A stretch of DNA of 56,278 nucleotides from DATAEU01 sp046724395 (GTDB lineage: Bacteria > Actinomycetota > UBA4738 > HRBIN12), in contig JBKOWM010000067.1 in assembly GCA_046724395.1 (NCBI GenBank), positions 1 through 56,278 of the forward strand, written 5' to 3'. The notes under the pieces are model-generated. The model saw nothing but the letters and a program-made list of their open reading frames with translations, was not told the DNA's origin and did no database searches. Positions within the stretch are counted from its first letter, which is position 1. Each line of letters begins with the position of its first letter. Shown in pieces: positions 42,751 to 49,901 of the stretch. The position numbers and the translations under genes are program-made.

Positions 42751-43233
42751 ATGGACATCACAACCGTCCGCGTGGACAAGCCCGACGATGTCAACGTCAT
42801 CCTGGGCCAGTCGCATTTCATCAAGTCGGTCGAGGATCTGCACGAGGCACTCGTCGGCTCGGCCCCGGGCCTGCGATTCGGGATCGCGTTCAACGAGGCT
42901 AGTGGGCCGCGACTGGTCCGTCGCAGCGGGAACGATCAGGACCTCGTCGACCTAGCCGCACGCAACGCGGAGGGGATCGGCGCCGGACACCTGTTCGTGA
43001 TCGCGCTGCGCGAGGGCTTCCCGATCAACGTCCTGAACGCGGTGAAGGCGGTGCCGGAGGTCTGCCGGGTCTTCTGCGCGACGGCGAACCCACTCGAGGT
43101 CGTCGTCGGCGCGAGCGAGCAGGGACGCGGCGTCCTTGGCGTCGTCGATGGGGAGCCGCCGCTCGGAGTCGAGACGGAGGCGGACGAGGCCGACCGCAAG
43201 GACCTGCTGCGGCGCTTTGGCTACAAGCTCTGA
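42751..43233 (+). CDS. adenosine-specific kinase family protein (PF04008/DUF355)
   Basis: The 160-residue protein matches this small family end to end: VILGQSHFIKSVEDLHEALV, FGIAFNEASGPRLVR, AEGIGAGHLFVIAL, FPINVLNAVKAVPEVCRVF, ATANPLEVVV and GRGVLGVVDG. The name rests on structural work showing adenosine binding in an archaeal member, and the physiological activity is weakly defined. The ATG follows GGAGGG at normal spacing. It converges on the ABC ATPase gene with a 7-bp gap. Confidence 0.9.
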   Translation: MDITTVRVDKPDDVNVILGQSHFIKSVEDLHEALVGSAPGLRFGIAFNEASGPRLVRRSGNDQDLVDLAARNAEGIGAGHLFVIALREGFPINVLNAVKAVPEVCRVFCATANPLEVVVGASEQGRGVLGVVDGEPPLGVETEADEADRKDLLRRFGYKL

Positions 43234-43240
43234 ATCCTCC

Positions 43241-44434
43241 TCACGCTGACGCGCGCGCGCGATCGAGCGCTTCGAGGGCGAGCCCGGTCTGCGGGTCGAA
43301 GTAGTGGAATCGGGACGGGTCGAGCGACAGCCGTACGGTCGACCCGGCGTGAGCGTGCGTCCGCGCGTCGACTCGAGCGCAGAACACGGCGCGGCGCCCG
43401 TCGCTGATGAGGGCGAACGACTCGTCGTCGGCGGTGTCGGCCGCGGCCCTGGTCTCCTCGGTTTCGATCGGCGGCGCGTCGACGCTGAACAGGATGTTGA
43501 CCTCCGATCCGAGCTCCTCGGTCACGTCGGCCCGGACCTCGATCGACGGCAGGTTCGCGTTCGACCACACGGCCGTGTCCTCGAAATCCGAGGGCCGGAT
43601 GCCGAGGATGACTGTTCGACCGTCGAACCGGCGGAGCGTCTCGTCGGTCGGAATCGTGATGGAGTATCCGGCAAAGGTGATCTTGTCGGCGTCGACGCGG
43701 GCCTCGACGAGGTTCATGGGCGGCGATCCGATAAACGCCGCAACGAACAGGTTGGCCGGACCGTTGTACAGCTGCTGCGGCGTGTCGATCTGCTGCAGGA
43801 TCCCATCGCGGAGCACCGCGACACGTTGGCCGAGCGTCATCGCCTCGACCTGGTCGTGCGTGACGAACACCGTCGTTCTCCTCAAGCGATCGTGCAGGGC
43901 CGCCAGTGACGACCTCATCTGCACACGTAGCTTCGCGTCGAGGTTCGACAGCGGCTCGTCCATGAGGAACGCCCGAGGCTCGCGGACCATCGCGCGCCCC
44001 ATCGCCACGCGCTGGCGCTGACCACCCGAAAGCTCAGCCGGCTTGCGGTCGAGGAGCGGCTCGAGGCCGAGGATCGCCGCCGCGTCGTCGACCCGACGAC
44101 GCACCTCCTCCTTCTTCTCATGCCGCAGGCGCAGTCCAAAGCCCAGGTTCTGCCGGACGGACATGTGCGGGTACAGCGCGTAGTTCTGGAACACCATCGC
44201 GATGTCGCGGTCCTTGGGCGAGAAGTCGGTGACCTGCAGGCCGTCGATGTAGACCTCGCCCGCCGTGACGTCCTCGAGCCCCGCGATGATCCGCAGGATC
44301 GTGGATTTCCCGCAGCCCGACGGCCCGACGAGCACCATGAACTCGCCGTCGCCGATCTCGAGCGACACGTCGTTCACGGCTATCACGTCGTCGCCGAACA
44401 CCTTGCTCACGCCGTCGAGAACGATGCCGGCCAT
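43241..44434 (-). CDS. carbohydrate ABC transporter ATP-binding protein (MsiK/UgpC/MalK type)
   Basis: This 397-residue ATPase has Walker A GPSGCGKST, Q-loop VFQNYALYPHM, signature LSGGQRQRVAMGRA, Walker B FLMDEPLSNLDA and the switch His in VFVTHDQ. A TOBE-type regulatory C-terminus completes the sugar-importer class. No ATPase gene accompanies the permeases at 52.5-54.4 kb, so this one is the natural energiser, possibly shared by several sugar importers like Streptomyces MsiK. The ATG overlaps the kinase stop by one base (TGATG). Confidence 0.93.
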   Translation of the reverse strand: MAGIVLDGVSKVFGDDVIAVNDVSLEIGDGEFMVLVGPSGCGKSTILRIIAGLEDVTAGEVYIDGLQVTDFSPKDRDIAMVFQNYALYPHMSVRQNLGFGLRLRHEKKEEVRRRVDDAAAILGLEPLLDRKPAELSGGQRQRVAMGRAMVREPRAFLMDEPLSNLDAKLRVQMRSSLAALHDRLRRTTVFVTHDQVEAMTLGQRVAVLRDGILQQIDTPQQLYNGPANLFVAAFIGSPPMNLVEARVDADKITFAGYSITIPTDETLRRFDGRTVILGIRPSDFEDTAVWSNANLPSIEVRADVTEELGSEVNILFSVDAPPIETEETRAAADTADDESFALISDGRRAVFCARVDARTHAHAGSTVRLSLDPSRFHYFDPQTGLALEALDRARASA

Positions 44435-45480
44435 CAGCGCTCCTTCCTAGCTTCCGTTCCGTTTGGGGTCGCCAGTCTCCGCGCGAGGCGGCCGTGGGTC
44501 AATGCCGCTCGAACGCGATCGTGCGCCGCCTTCGGAGCGTGCACCTTGTCGAGGCCGAGCATCGCGGCCCCGACGACGGGCGGTGCCTTGAGGACGATGA
44601 TCTCCGCACGCGGTGCAACGCGCCGGATGCCGTCGTCGATCCGCTCGAAGAACGCCCCGAAGTCGTTGCGGAAGATCCCTCCACCGAGCACGACGTGCAC
44701 GTCCAGATCGCGCATGCGAAGTTTGCGGATCGCCGCGCCGGCCATCGTCGCGATCTCGTCCGCCTGTCGATCGACGATCGAGCCGGCGACGGCGTCGCCC
44801 TCCTCCGCAGCCGCGAAGACGAGCGGCGGGAGCTCGACGAGGCGGTCGTGTCTGAGCCGTCCGAAGTACATCGCCTCCATGACCTGACGGGGACGCCGCA
44901 GACCGAAGTACCGCGGGACGAGGGTGCTGAGGGTGGTTCGCTGGCCGCGTCCGTCCTGGGCGCGCAGCGCGTACCAGAGCGCCGCGGGGCCGATGTCGCT
45001 CCCGCCGCCCCAATCTCCGGAGATCTCACCGACCGCCGGAAGTCGGTACTCCCGGCCCTCGGGTGAGATGGCCGAGCAGTTCGTGCCCGACCCACAGACG
45101 ATGCCGACGCCCCAGGTTCGTTCGGTGCCGGCGCGGAGTACGGCGAAGGTGTCGTTGCGCAGGATGTTCTCCGTCGTCCACTCCTGTTTGCCGAGCCAGC
45201 GCAGGATTCGCCGGTCGTCCTGAGGCAGGTCCGCGCCGGCAAGGCAGTAGATGCCGAGTCGGGCGAGCGGTCGGTCGTCGCGCTCGCGTCCCGCACGAAC
45301 AGCGGCGAGCCCGAGCGCGGCGTTCACGAGCTCCAGGTAATCGCCGTGTACCTGCCCGTCCCGCTCGCCGCTCGCGAACCGCGCCGTGGAGACGATCGAA
45401 CCATCCCGCGTGAGGACGACGGCGTCGACCTTCGACCCCCCGCCGTCGACGGCGAGCAGCGGAGCCGGCCTCCGAGTCAC
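44434..45480 (-). CDS. BadF/BadG-type ATPase, N-acetylglucosamine kinase-like (copy 1)
   Basis: This 348-residue ASKHA-fold protein begins LLAVDGGGSKVDAVVL (phosphate loop 1). It has NDTFAVLRAG, GIVCGSGTNCSA (phosphate loop 2), GEISGDWGGGSDIG and VVLGGGIFRND (adenosine loop). This is the pattern of eukaryotic-type and bacterial GlcNAc kinases in the BadF/BcrA family. The GTG overlaps the deacetylase stop (GTGA). It probably phosphorylates GlcN or GlcNAc released in the cytoplasm. A second such kinase lies at the right edge of the window. Confidence 0.87.
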   Translation of the reverse strand: MTRRPAPLLAVDGGGSKVDAVVLTRDGSIVSTARFASGERDGQVHGDYLELVNAALGLAAVRAGRERDDRPLARLGIYCLAGADLPQDDRRILRWLGKQEWTTENILRNDTFAVLRAGTERTWGVGIVCGSGTNCSAISPEGREYRLPAVGEISGDWGGGSDIGPAALWYALRAQDGRGQRTTLSTLVPRYFGLRRPRQVMEAMYFGRLRHDRLVELPPLVFAAAEEGDAVAGSIVDRQADEIATMAGAAIRKLRMRDLDVHVVLGGGIFRNDFGAFFERIDDGIRRVAPRAEIIVLKAPPVVGAAMLGLDKVHAPKAAHDRVRAALTHGRLARRLATPNGTEARKER

Positions 45481-46085
45481 GGGGCAAGGCCTTCGAGTGT
45501 CACGAATCGCGACCCCGCGTCGGCCAGCCGTTTTACCATCCCCGGCAGCGCGTCCACGGTCGGGCTCGGCCACGTATGAAGCAGGACGACCGCCCCATCG
45601 CCGTACGCCAGAACGCCGTCGACCGCGTCTTGCTCGATGTCCCGCGCGGTACGCGACGGCTCCCAGTCGTCGAGCTCCACGTGCCAGTGGACGTTTCGAT
45701 ACCCCAGCTCGGACAGCACCGCCAGGACGCGCGGATCGTCGTGCCCGGCTCCGAACGGGCAGCGAAACCAGGGCCGCGGATCGCACCCGGTCGTCTCCAG
45801 GATGTCTTGCGCTCCCTCGACGACGTCGGCGCGGATTCCGTCGTCGGCCAGCAACGGCATCGGCGCGTGGAACTGCGAGTGATGACCCACCATGTGCCCG
45901 TCCTCCGCGATTCGCCGGGCGAGGGCGGGCTGCGAACGGCCCCATCGTCCCTGTACGAAGAACGACGCCGCGGTCGCCGTCTCCGCGAGGACATCGAGGA
46001 TCGCCTCGGCGACGCCTGGCGGACACAGCGGCCGATCCGGGTGCTCCGCGTCGAACGTGAGCGCGACGCGAGGTCCCTCACTCAC
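45477..46085 (-). CDS. cytoplasmic polysaccharide deacetylase family protein
   Basis: This 202-residue NodB-fold enzyme has motif 1 TFDAEHPD, motif 2 HSQFH, motif 3 FRCPFG, motif 4 ELDDWEP and motif 5 LLHTWPS. Motif 1 has D-A-E instead of D-D-G, so the base Asp is kept but the second, metal-binding Asp is not in its usual place. No signal peptide is present, so the likely substrates are imported short amino-sugar oligomers. The GTG lies 8 bases inside the end of the SIS gene. Confidence 0.85.
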   Translation of the reverse strand: MSEGPRVALTFDAEHPDRPLCPPGVAEAILDVLAETATAASFFVQGRWGRSQPALARRIAEDGHMVGHHSQFHAPMPLLADDGIRADVVEGAQDILETTGCDPRPWFRCPFGAGHDDPRVLAVLSELGYRNVHWHVELDDWEPSRTARDIEQDAVDGVLAYGDGAVVLLHTWPSPTVDALPGMVKRLADAGSRFVTLEGLAP

Positions 46086-47151
46086 GGGTCGTCACCTTCG
46101 ACGCGCGGGTATACGCGCCGGGGGTGCGTCCGTGCTGGACGGCCAGACGCCACGCCAGGAGCTGGATCGGCACGATCGACACGGCCGAGACGAGCGCCCG
46201 GTCCTGGTACCCCGTCGCGGCGGCGTGCGCCCCCCGTGGCGCTTCGCCGTCCGGCGTGACGACGAGCACCGAGGCGCCGGCCTCGACGAGGTCGCGCGCG
46301 AGCGCGAGGTCGAGTCGACGGGTCTCCGGCTCGGTGGCGAGCACGACCGCGGCCATCCCGGGCCCCGCCAGCTCGAGCGGCCCATGCCGGAACGCCGCGG
46401 ACTCGAGCGACTCCGCCATGATGCCCGACTCCTTGAGGAGTAGCGCGCCCATCTCGGCGGCAGCCCGCGCCGGACCGCGCCCAAGGACCACGGTCACCCC
46501 GAAGTCGCCGAGCCACCCCGCAAGCTCCTCGGCCCACACTTGTCCGTCGTCGAGCAGCCGTTCGACGGCGCGGGCCGCTCCCTCCGCCGCCGTTCGGGTT
46601 CGGTCGACGGCCGTGTCCACCGCGTCCCCGGCGAGCAGGCGCGCGATCCCCGAGAGCTGCGCCATCGAGGCGGCAAACGTCATCGTCGACGGCCCGGTCT
46701 CGCGTCCGGCCCACGTGTCGAGGGTCACGTCGCCGAGCTTTGCGAGCGGATTCGACAGGCCGTTGGTCATCGTCAGGACGAACGGGCGAGTCCGCTGCTT
46801 CGCGATGTCGGCGGCGAGTTTGACGATCTCCGCGCTTCCGCCCGACTGGCTTACGATCGTGACGAGCGTGCGCGCAGTCAGGATCGGCCGCCGGAAGTGA
46901 AGCAGTTCGGCGGTATCGACGAGGAGGGCGGCGACGCCGCGGCCGGCGAGATCGTTCACCGCCGGGTAGCAGGCGTCGTACGAACTGCCCATCCCGGTGA
47001 AGAGGAGGGTGCGGGCCGACTGCGCGGCCTCGCGGATGCGGTCGAGCGCGTCGCGCTGATCCACGAGCGCGGCCGCGGCACGGCGGAGAGCATCCGGCTG
47101 ACCGGCGATCTCGGCGAAGAACGGATCAGGAAAGTTTCCTAACGATTGCAC
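46078..47151 (-). CDS. SIS domain protein, glucosamine-6-phosphate deaminase/AgaS-GlmS-like isomerase
   Basis: This 357-residue double-SIS protein has the first sugar-phosphate loop in TLLFTGMGSSYDACYPA and TIVSQSGGSAEIV. The second is in VVLGRGPARAAAEMGALLLKE, followed by ESAAFRHGPLELA. The N-terminus FPDPFFAEIAGQPDALRRAAA is typical of the AgaS/GlmS-isomerase type without a glutaminase domain. It should deaminate or isomerise an amino-sugar phosphate. I took GTG 47151 as start; TACACT lies 8 nt before it and no ribosome site exists, so the mRNA is probably leaderless. A ROK-type operator covers codons 4-8. Confidence 0.88.
   Translation of the reverse strand: MQSLGNFPDPFFAEIAGQPDALRRAAAALVDQRDALDRIREAAQSARTLLFTGMGSSYDACYPAVNDLAGRGVAALLVDTAELLHFRRPILTARTLVTIVSQSGGSAEIVKLAADIAKQRTRPFVLTMTNGLSNPLAKLGDVTLDTWAGRETGPSTMTFAASMAQLSGIARLLAGDAVDTAVDRTRTAAEGAARAVERLLDDGQVWAEELAGWLGDFGVTVVLGRGPARAAAEMGALLLKESGIMAESLESAAFRHGPLELAGPGMAAVVLATEPETRRLDLALARDLVEAGASVLVVTPDGEAPRGAHAAATGYQDRALVSAVSIVPIQLLAWRLAVQHGRTPGAYTRASKVTTRE
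47128..47140. promoter_or_regulatory. AGGAAAGTTTCCT palindrome (ROK/CsnR-type operator 1)
   Basis: This perfect 13-bp odd palindrome is identical to the site in front of the ROK regulator gene. It matches, as I recall it, the operator of Streptomyces CsnR. It lies just downstream of the predicted SIS transcript start, inside the first codons, and about 24 bp upstream of the GH4 -10 box. It should therefore block both divergent promoters. Confidence 0.78.
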
Positions 47152-47159
47152 GATCCGGC

Positions 47160-47188
47160 AGTGTACGCTGTGCCACGATGGGTGTGAA
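47160..47188. promoter_or_regulatory. overlapping bidirectional promoter between SIS and GH4 genes
   Basis: Minus strand: TTCACA (47188-47183), 17 nt, TACACT (47165-47160), ending 8 nt before the SIS GTG. Plus strand: TACGCT (47164-47169), ending 8 nt before the GH4 ATG. The two -10 boxes share bases 47164-47165, and the start codons are only 26 bp apart. Both messages would be leaderless. Confidence 0.55.
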
Positions 47189-48452
47189 GGTCGTCGTCGT
47201 TGGCGCCGGGAGCACCTACACCCCAGAGCTCGTGGAGGGATTCGCGCGTCGGACCGAGCGCTTTCCCGTCGACGATCTCGTGCTCCTCGACATCGACCCC
47301 GGTCGACTGTCGATCGTCGGCGGGCTCGCCGATCGGATGCTGCGCAAGACCGGCTGGCGCGGCGAGCTGCGTCTGACGGAGGATCGCGACGAGGCGCTCG
47401 AGGGCGCCGACTTCGTGATCGTCCAGTTGCGGGTCGGCGGCCAGCGCGCCCGGTATCAGGACGAGACCATCCCGGGGAAGTTCGGCTGCGTCGGTCAGGA
47501 GACGACCGGACCCGGCGGATTCGCCAAGGGGTTGCGGACGGTCCCGGTGGTGCTCGAGTTGGCGGAGGAGACCGACCGCCGTGCCGCACCGGGTGCGTGG
47601 TTCGTCGACTTCACGAACCCGACCGGCATGGTGACGCAGGCGCTCCTCGACGAGGGGCACCGAGCGATCGGACTCTGCAACGTGGCCATCGGGTTCCAAC
47701 GCAGGTTCGCGCGCCATTTCGCGGTCGAGCCCGACCGCGTTCAGCTGGAACACGTCGGGCTGAACCATCTGTCGTGGGAACGTGCGGTTCTCGTCGACGG
47801 CGTCGACCGGCTGCCCGAGATCCTCGACGAGGAAATCGGCGTCGTCACCGACGAGACGGACTCGCCCGCCGGGCTGATCCGCGCGCTCCGGTCGGTCCCG
47901 TCGTATTACCTGCACTATTACTACTTCACGCAGGAAGTCGTCGAACAACAGCGGGGTGCGCGCACGCGCGCCGAGGAGGTCATGGAGATCGAGAAAGGCC
48001 TGCTCGAGCTGTACACGGACCCGGAGCTCGACACGAAGCCGGAGCTTCTCGAGCACAGGGGCGGCGCGTTCTACAGCGAGGCCGCGGCGCAGCTCGTCGC
48101 GTCTCTGTACTCGGGGGCGGGCGACGTCCAGGTGGTCAACGTCCGGAACGACGGCTCGATCGCGAACGTCGATGCAGAGGCGGTCATCGAGACGCCGGCG
48201 CGCATCGACCGGGATGGCGCGCATCCGCTTCCTCTCGCCCCGCTCGACGACCACATGCTCGCACTCGTCGCGCACGCGAAGGCCTACGAGCGGCTGACGA
48301 TCCGGGCGGCGAAGACGGGCGACCGCACCACCGCCGTCCGGGCGCTGATGACGAACCCGCTCGTGCCCGGCTACACCGTCGCTTCGGAGATGCTCGACGT
48401 CCTACTCGAGGCGAACCGCTCGTGGCTTCCGAGATTCTTCCTCGGCGGCTGA
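47178..48452 (+). CDS. GH4 family 6-phospho-glycosidase (CsnH/LicH-like)
   Basis: This 424-residue NAD- and metal-dependent glycosidase has the dinucleotide motif VVVGAGSTYTPELVEG, the metal/substrate Cys motif LCNVAIG, GLNHLSW and GPGGFAKGLRT. GH4 enzymes cleave phosphorylated disaccharides by a redox-elimination mechanism. In Streptomyces a GH4 gene (csnH) belongs to the chitosan-oligosaccharide operon under CsnR, which fits the operator and neighbours here. The substrate is probably a phosphorylated GlcN or GlcNAc dimer. A tandem repeat with a hairpin covers its stop codon. Confidence 0.9.
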   Translation: MGVKVVVVGAGSTYTPELVEGFARRTERFPVDDLVLLDIDPGRLSIVGGLADRMLRKTGWRGELRLTEDRDEALEGADFVIVQLRVGGQRARYQDETIPGKFGCVGQETTGPGGFAKGLRTVPVVLELAEETDRRAAPGAWFVDFTNPTGMVTQALLDEGHRAIGLCNVAIGFQRRFARHFAVEPDRVQLEHVGLNHLSWERAVLVDGVDRLPEILDEEIGVVTDETDSPAGLIRALRSVPSYYLHYYYFTQEVVEQQRGARTRAEEVMEIEKGLLELYTDPELDTKPELLEHRGGAFYSEAAAQLVASLYSGAGDVQVVNVRNDGSIANVDAEAVIETPARIDRDGAHPLPLAPLDDHMLALVAHAKAYERLTIRAAKTGDRTTAVRALMTNPLVPGYTVASEMLDVLLEANRSWLPRFFLGG

Positions 48453-48498
48453 CGCCGCGGGAGGCCAGATTCTTCCCCGGCGGCTGACGCCGCCGGGG
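48432..48498. terminator. tandem 26-bp repeat with GC hairpin, probable bidirectional terminator
   Basis: A 26-bp unit occurs at 48432-48457 and 48467-48492 with one mismatch (T48442 versus C48477). The first copy contains the GH4 stop. The second forms a perfect 10-bp stem, CCCCGGCGGC-TGAC-GCCGCCGGGG (48475-48498). No U tract follows on either strand. It lies between convergent GH4 and aminotransferase genes. Confidence 0.6.
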
Positions 48499-48506
48499 AT
48501 CGCGGG

Positions 48507-49754
48507 CTACGCCGGAGCCTCGATCCCCGCGAGCTCGTCGGCGTGCTTCTGCAGCTTGGCGATGGCCTCCACGGCGTCGTCGACGCCCTCGCGGCCGGCA
48601 CGGAAGACATTCTCCTGGAGGTAGATCGATCGCCGGAGGCCGGCATCTTCCGCGACGGGAAAGCTCATCGTCGACGGGTCGAGTCGCTCCGACAACTCGA
48701 CCGCGACGGGCAGGCGCGAGCGCGACGGCCGGAAGAGGTCGTACCGGTTCATCGGCGGGTACTGCACCTCGGCGGGGACGCCCTCGCGCTCGAGCGCGTA
48801 CGCCACGACCTCGTTGGTCGCGCCCGCGAACGCCTCGGGCTCGATCGCGAAGACGTAGTTGTAGAAGCTCCAGCGCGTGATCCGCGGATCGCGGGGCATA
48901 ATCCGGGCGCCCGGAACGTGGACCACCGCGTCCTCGAAGTACGCGGCCGCCTCCGCCCGCTCCGCGCGCTGCTGCTCGAAGCGCTCGAGCTGCGTGACGA
49001 GCAGCGCAGCGTGCAGTTCGCCGAGGCGATAGTTCGCACCGAACGTGTAATCCCGCTCCGCGTCGTCCTTCGCGCGTCCGCAGTCGATGATCGAGTGCGC
49101 GCGCCGGGCCAGGCCGTCGTCGCTCGTGAGCAGGGTGCCGCCCTCTCCAGCGGTCAGGATCTTCGATGACTGGTGGCTGAACGAGCCGAACTGGCCGATG
49201 CATCCGGCGCCCCGGTCTCTCCATCGCTGTCCATGCGCGTGCGCGCAGTCCTCGACGACGGCGAGCCCGTGGCGAGCCGCGATCTCGCCGATTCGGTCCA
49301 TGTCCGCCATCTGGTGGCCGAGGTGGACGGGCATGATGGCCCTCGTCTTCGGGGTGACGGCGGCCTCGACCTGGTCCGGGTCGATGGTCCACGTGTCGCG
49401 CGTGACATCGACGATCACGGGAAGCGCGCCGGCGGCCATGGGGGCGTACGCCGTCGCCGCGAACGTGAGCGCCGGCACGATGACCTCGTCGCCCCAGCCG
49501 ATGTCGAGTGCCTTGAGCGCGACCTCCATCGTGACGGTGCCGTTGGCCATGAGGATGCCGTGCCGCGCTCCCTGATAGGAGGCGAAGCCCTCCTCGAACG
49601 TCGCGGCGTTGCGTCCCGGCTCCGGGAAGCCGCCCCAGTTGCCGCTGCGAACCGTCTCGGCGACGGCCTGCACGTCGCGCTCGTCGAAGACCGGCCACGC
49701 CGGGTAGCCCCCGGGCCGGACCGGCGTGCCGCCGCTGATCGCCAACTCAGCCAT
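48507..49754 (-). CDS. DegT/DnrJ/EryC1/StrS family PLP aminotransferase
   Basis: This 415-residue fold-type I aminotransferase has GGFPEPGRNAATFEEGFASY, a PLP stacking region MANGTVTMEVALKAL, Asp/Ala/His in VVEDCAHAHG, and the PLP lysine in HQSSKILTAGEGG. C-terminal family blocks are FGANYRLGELHAAL and WSFYNYVF. Members aminate keto-sugars or keto-cyclitols, or work in reverse. The ATG follows GAGGGGG, and a TAGGCT -10 box (49807-49802) lies 18 bp from the ROK operator. It probably interconverts an amino sugar and its keto form for this locus; scyllo-inosamine-type chemistry is an alternative. Confidence 0.88.
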   Translation of the reverse strand: MAELAISGGTPVRPGGYPAWPVFDERDVQAVAETVRSGNWGGFPEPGRNAATFEEGFASYQGARHGILMANGTVTMEVALKALDIGWGDEVIVPALTFAATAYAPMAAGALPVIVDVTRDTWTIDPDQVEAAVTPKTRAIMPVHLGHQMADMDRIGEIAARHGLAVVEDCAHAHGQRWRDRGAGCIGQFGSFSHQSSKILTAGEGGTLLTSDDGLARRAHSIIDCGRAKDDAERDYTFGANYRLGELHAALLVTQLERFEQQRAERAEAAAYFEDAVVHVPGARIMPRDPRITRWSFYNYVFAIEPEAFAGATNEVVAYALEREGVPAEVQYPPMNRYDLFRPSRSRLPVAVELSERLDPSTMSFPVAEDAGLRRSIYLQENVFRAGREGVDDAVEAIAKLQKHADELAGIEAPA

Positions 49755-49801
49755 GCTCGGCCCCCTCGCAGACGGTTTGCCTTGACCCGGACGGCGCGGC
49801 G

Positions 49802-49807
49802 AGCCTA
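49802..49807 (-). promoter_or_regulatory. TAGGCT -10 box of the aminotransferase gene
   Basis: On the minus strand this box would start transcription near 49795, giving a leader of about 40 nt with GAGGGGG before the ATG. The ROK palindrome at 49826-49838 falls in the -35 region, so repression by promoter occlusion is expected. Confidence 0.45.
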
Positions 49808-49825
49808 GCATCCGCCGGAATAGTT

Positions 49826-49838
49826 AGGAAAGTTTCCT
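49826..49838. promoter_or_regulatory. AGGAAAGTTTCCT palindrome (ROK/CsnR-type operator 2)
   Basis: This second identical copy of the 13-bp palindrome lies in the 147-bp region between the divergent aminotransferase and ROK genes. The GTTAGGAAAG flank here and the TTTCCTAAC flank at site 1 suggest an extended symmetric consensus, GTTAGGAAAGTTTCCTAAC. It is expected to mediate autoregulation and control of the transporter operon. Confidence 0.8.
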
Positions 49839-49901
49839 GCGCTGATCCGACGAGGGGGACACACGGGCGCCGAGCGGACGTTCGCGGCCGGCACGCCGAG
49901 C

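Noticed and set aside
47152..47589. A 146-residue N-terminal extension of the SIS protein
   Set aside because: It is antisense to the GH4 gene and has no SIS-like sequence. The family N-terminus begins at the GTG chosen.
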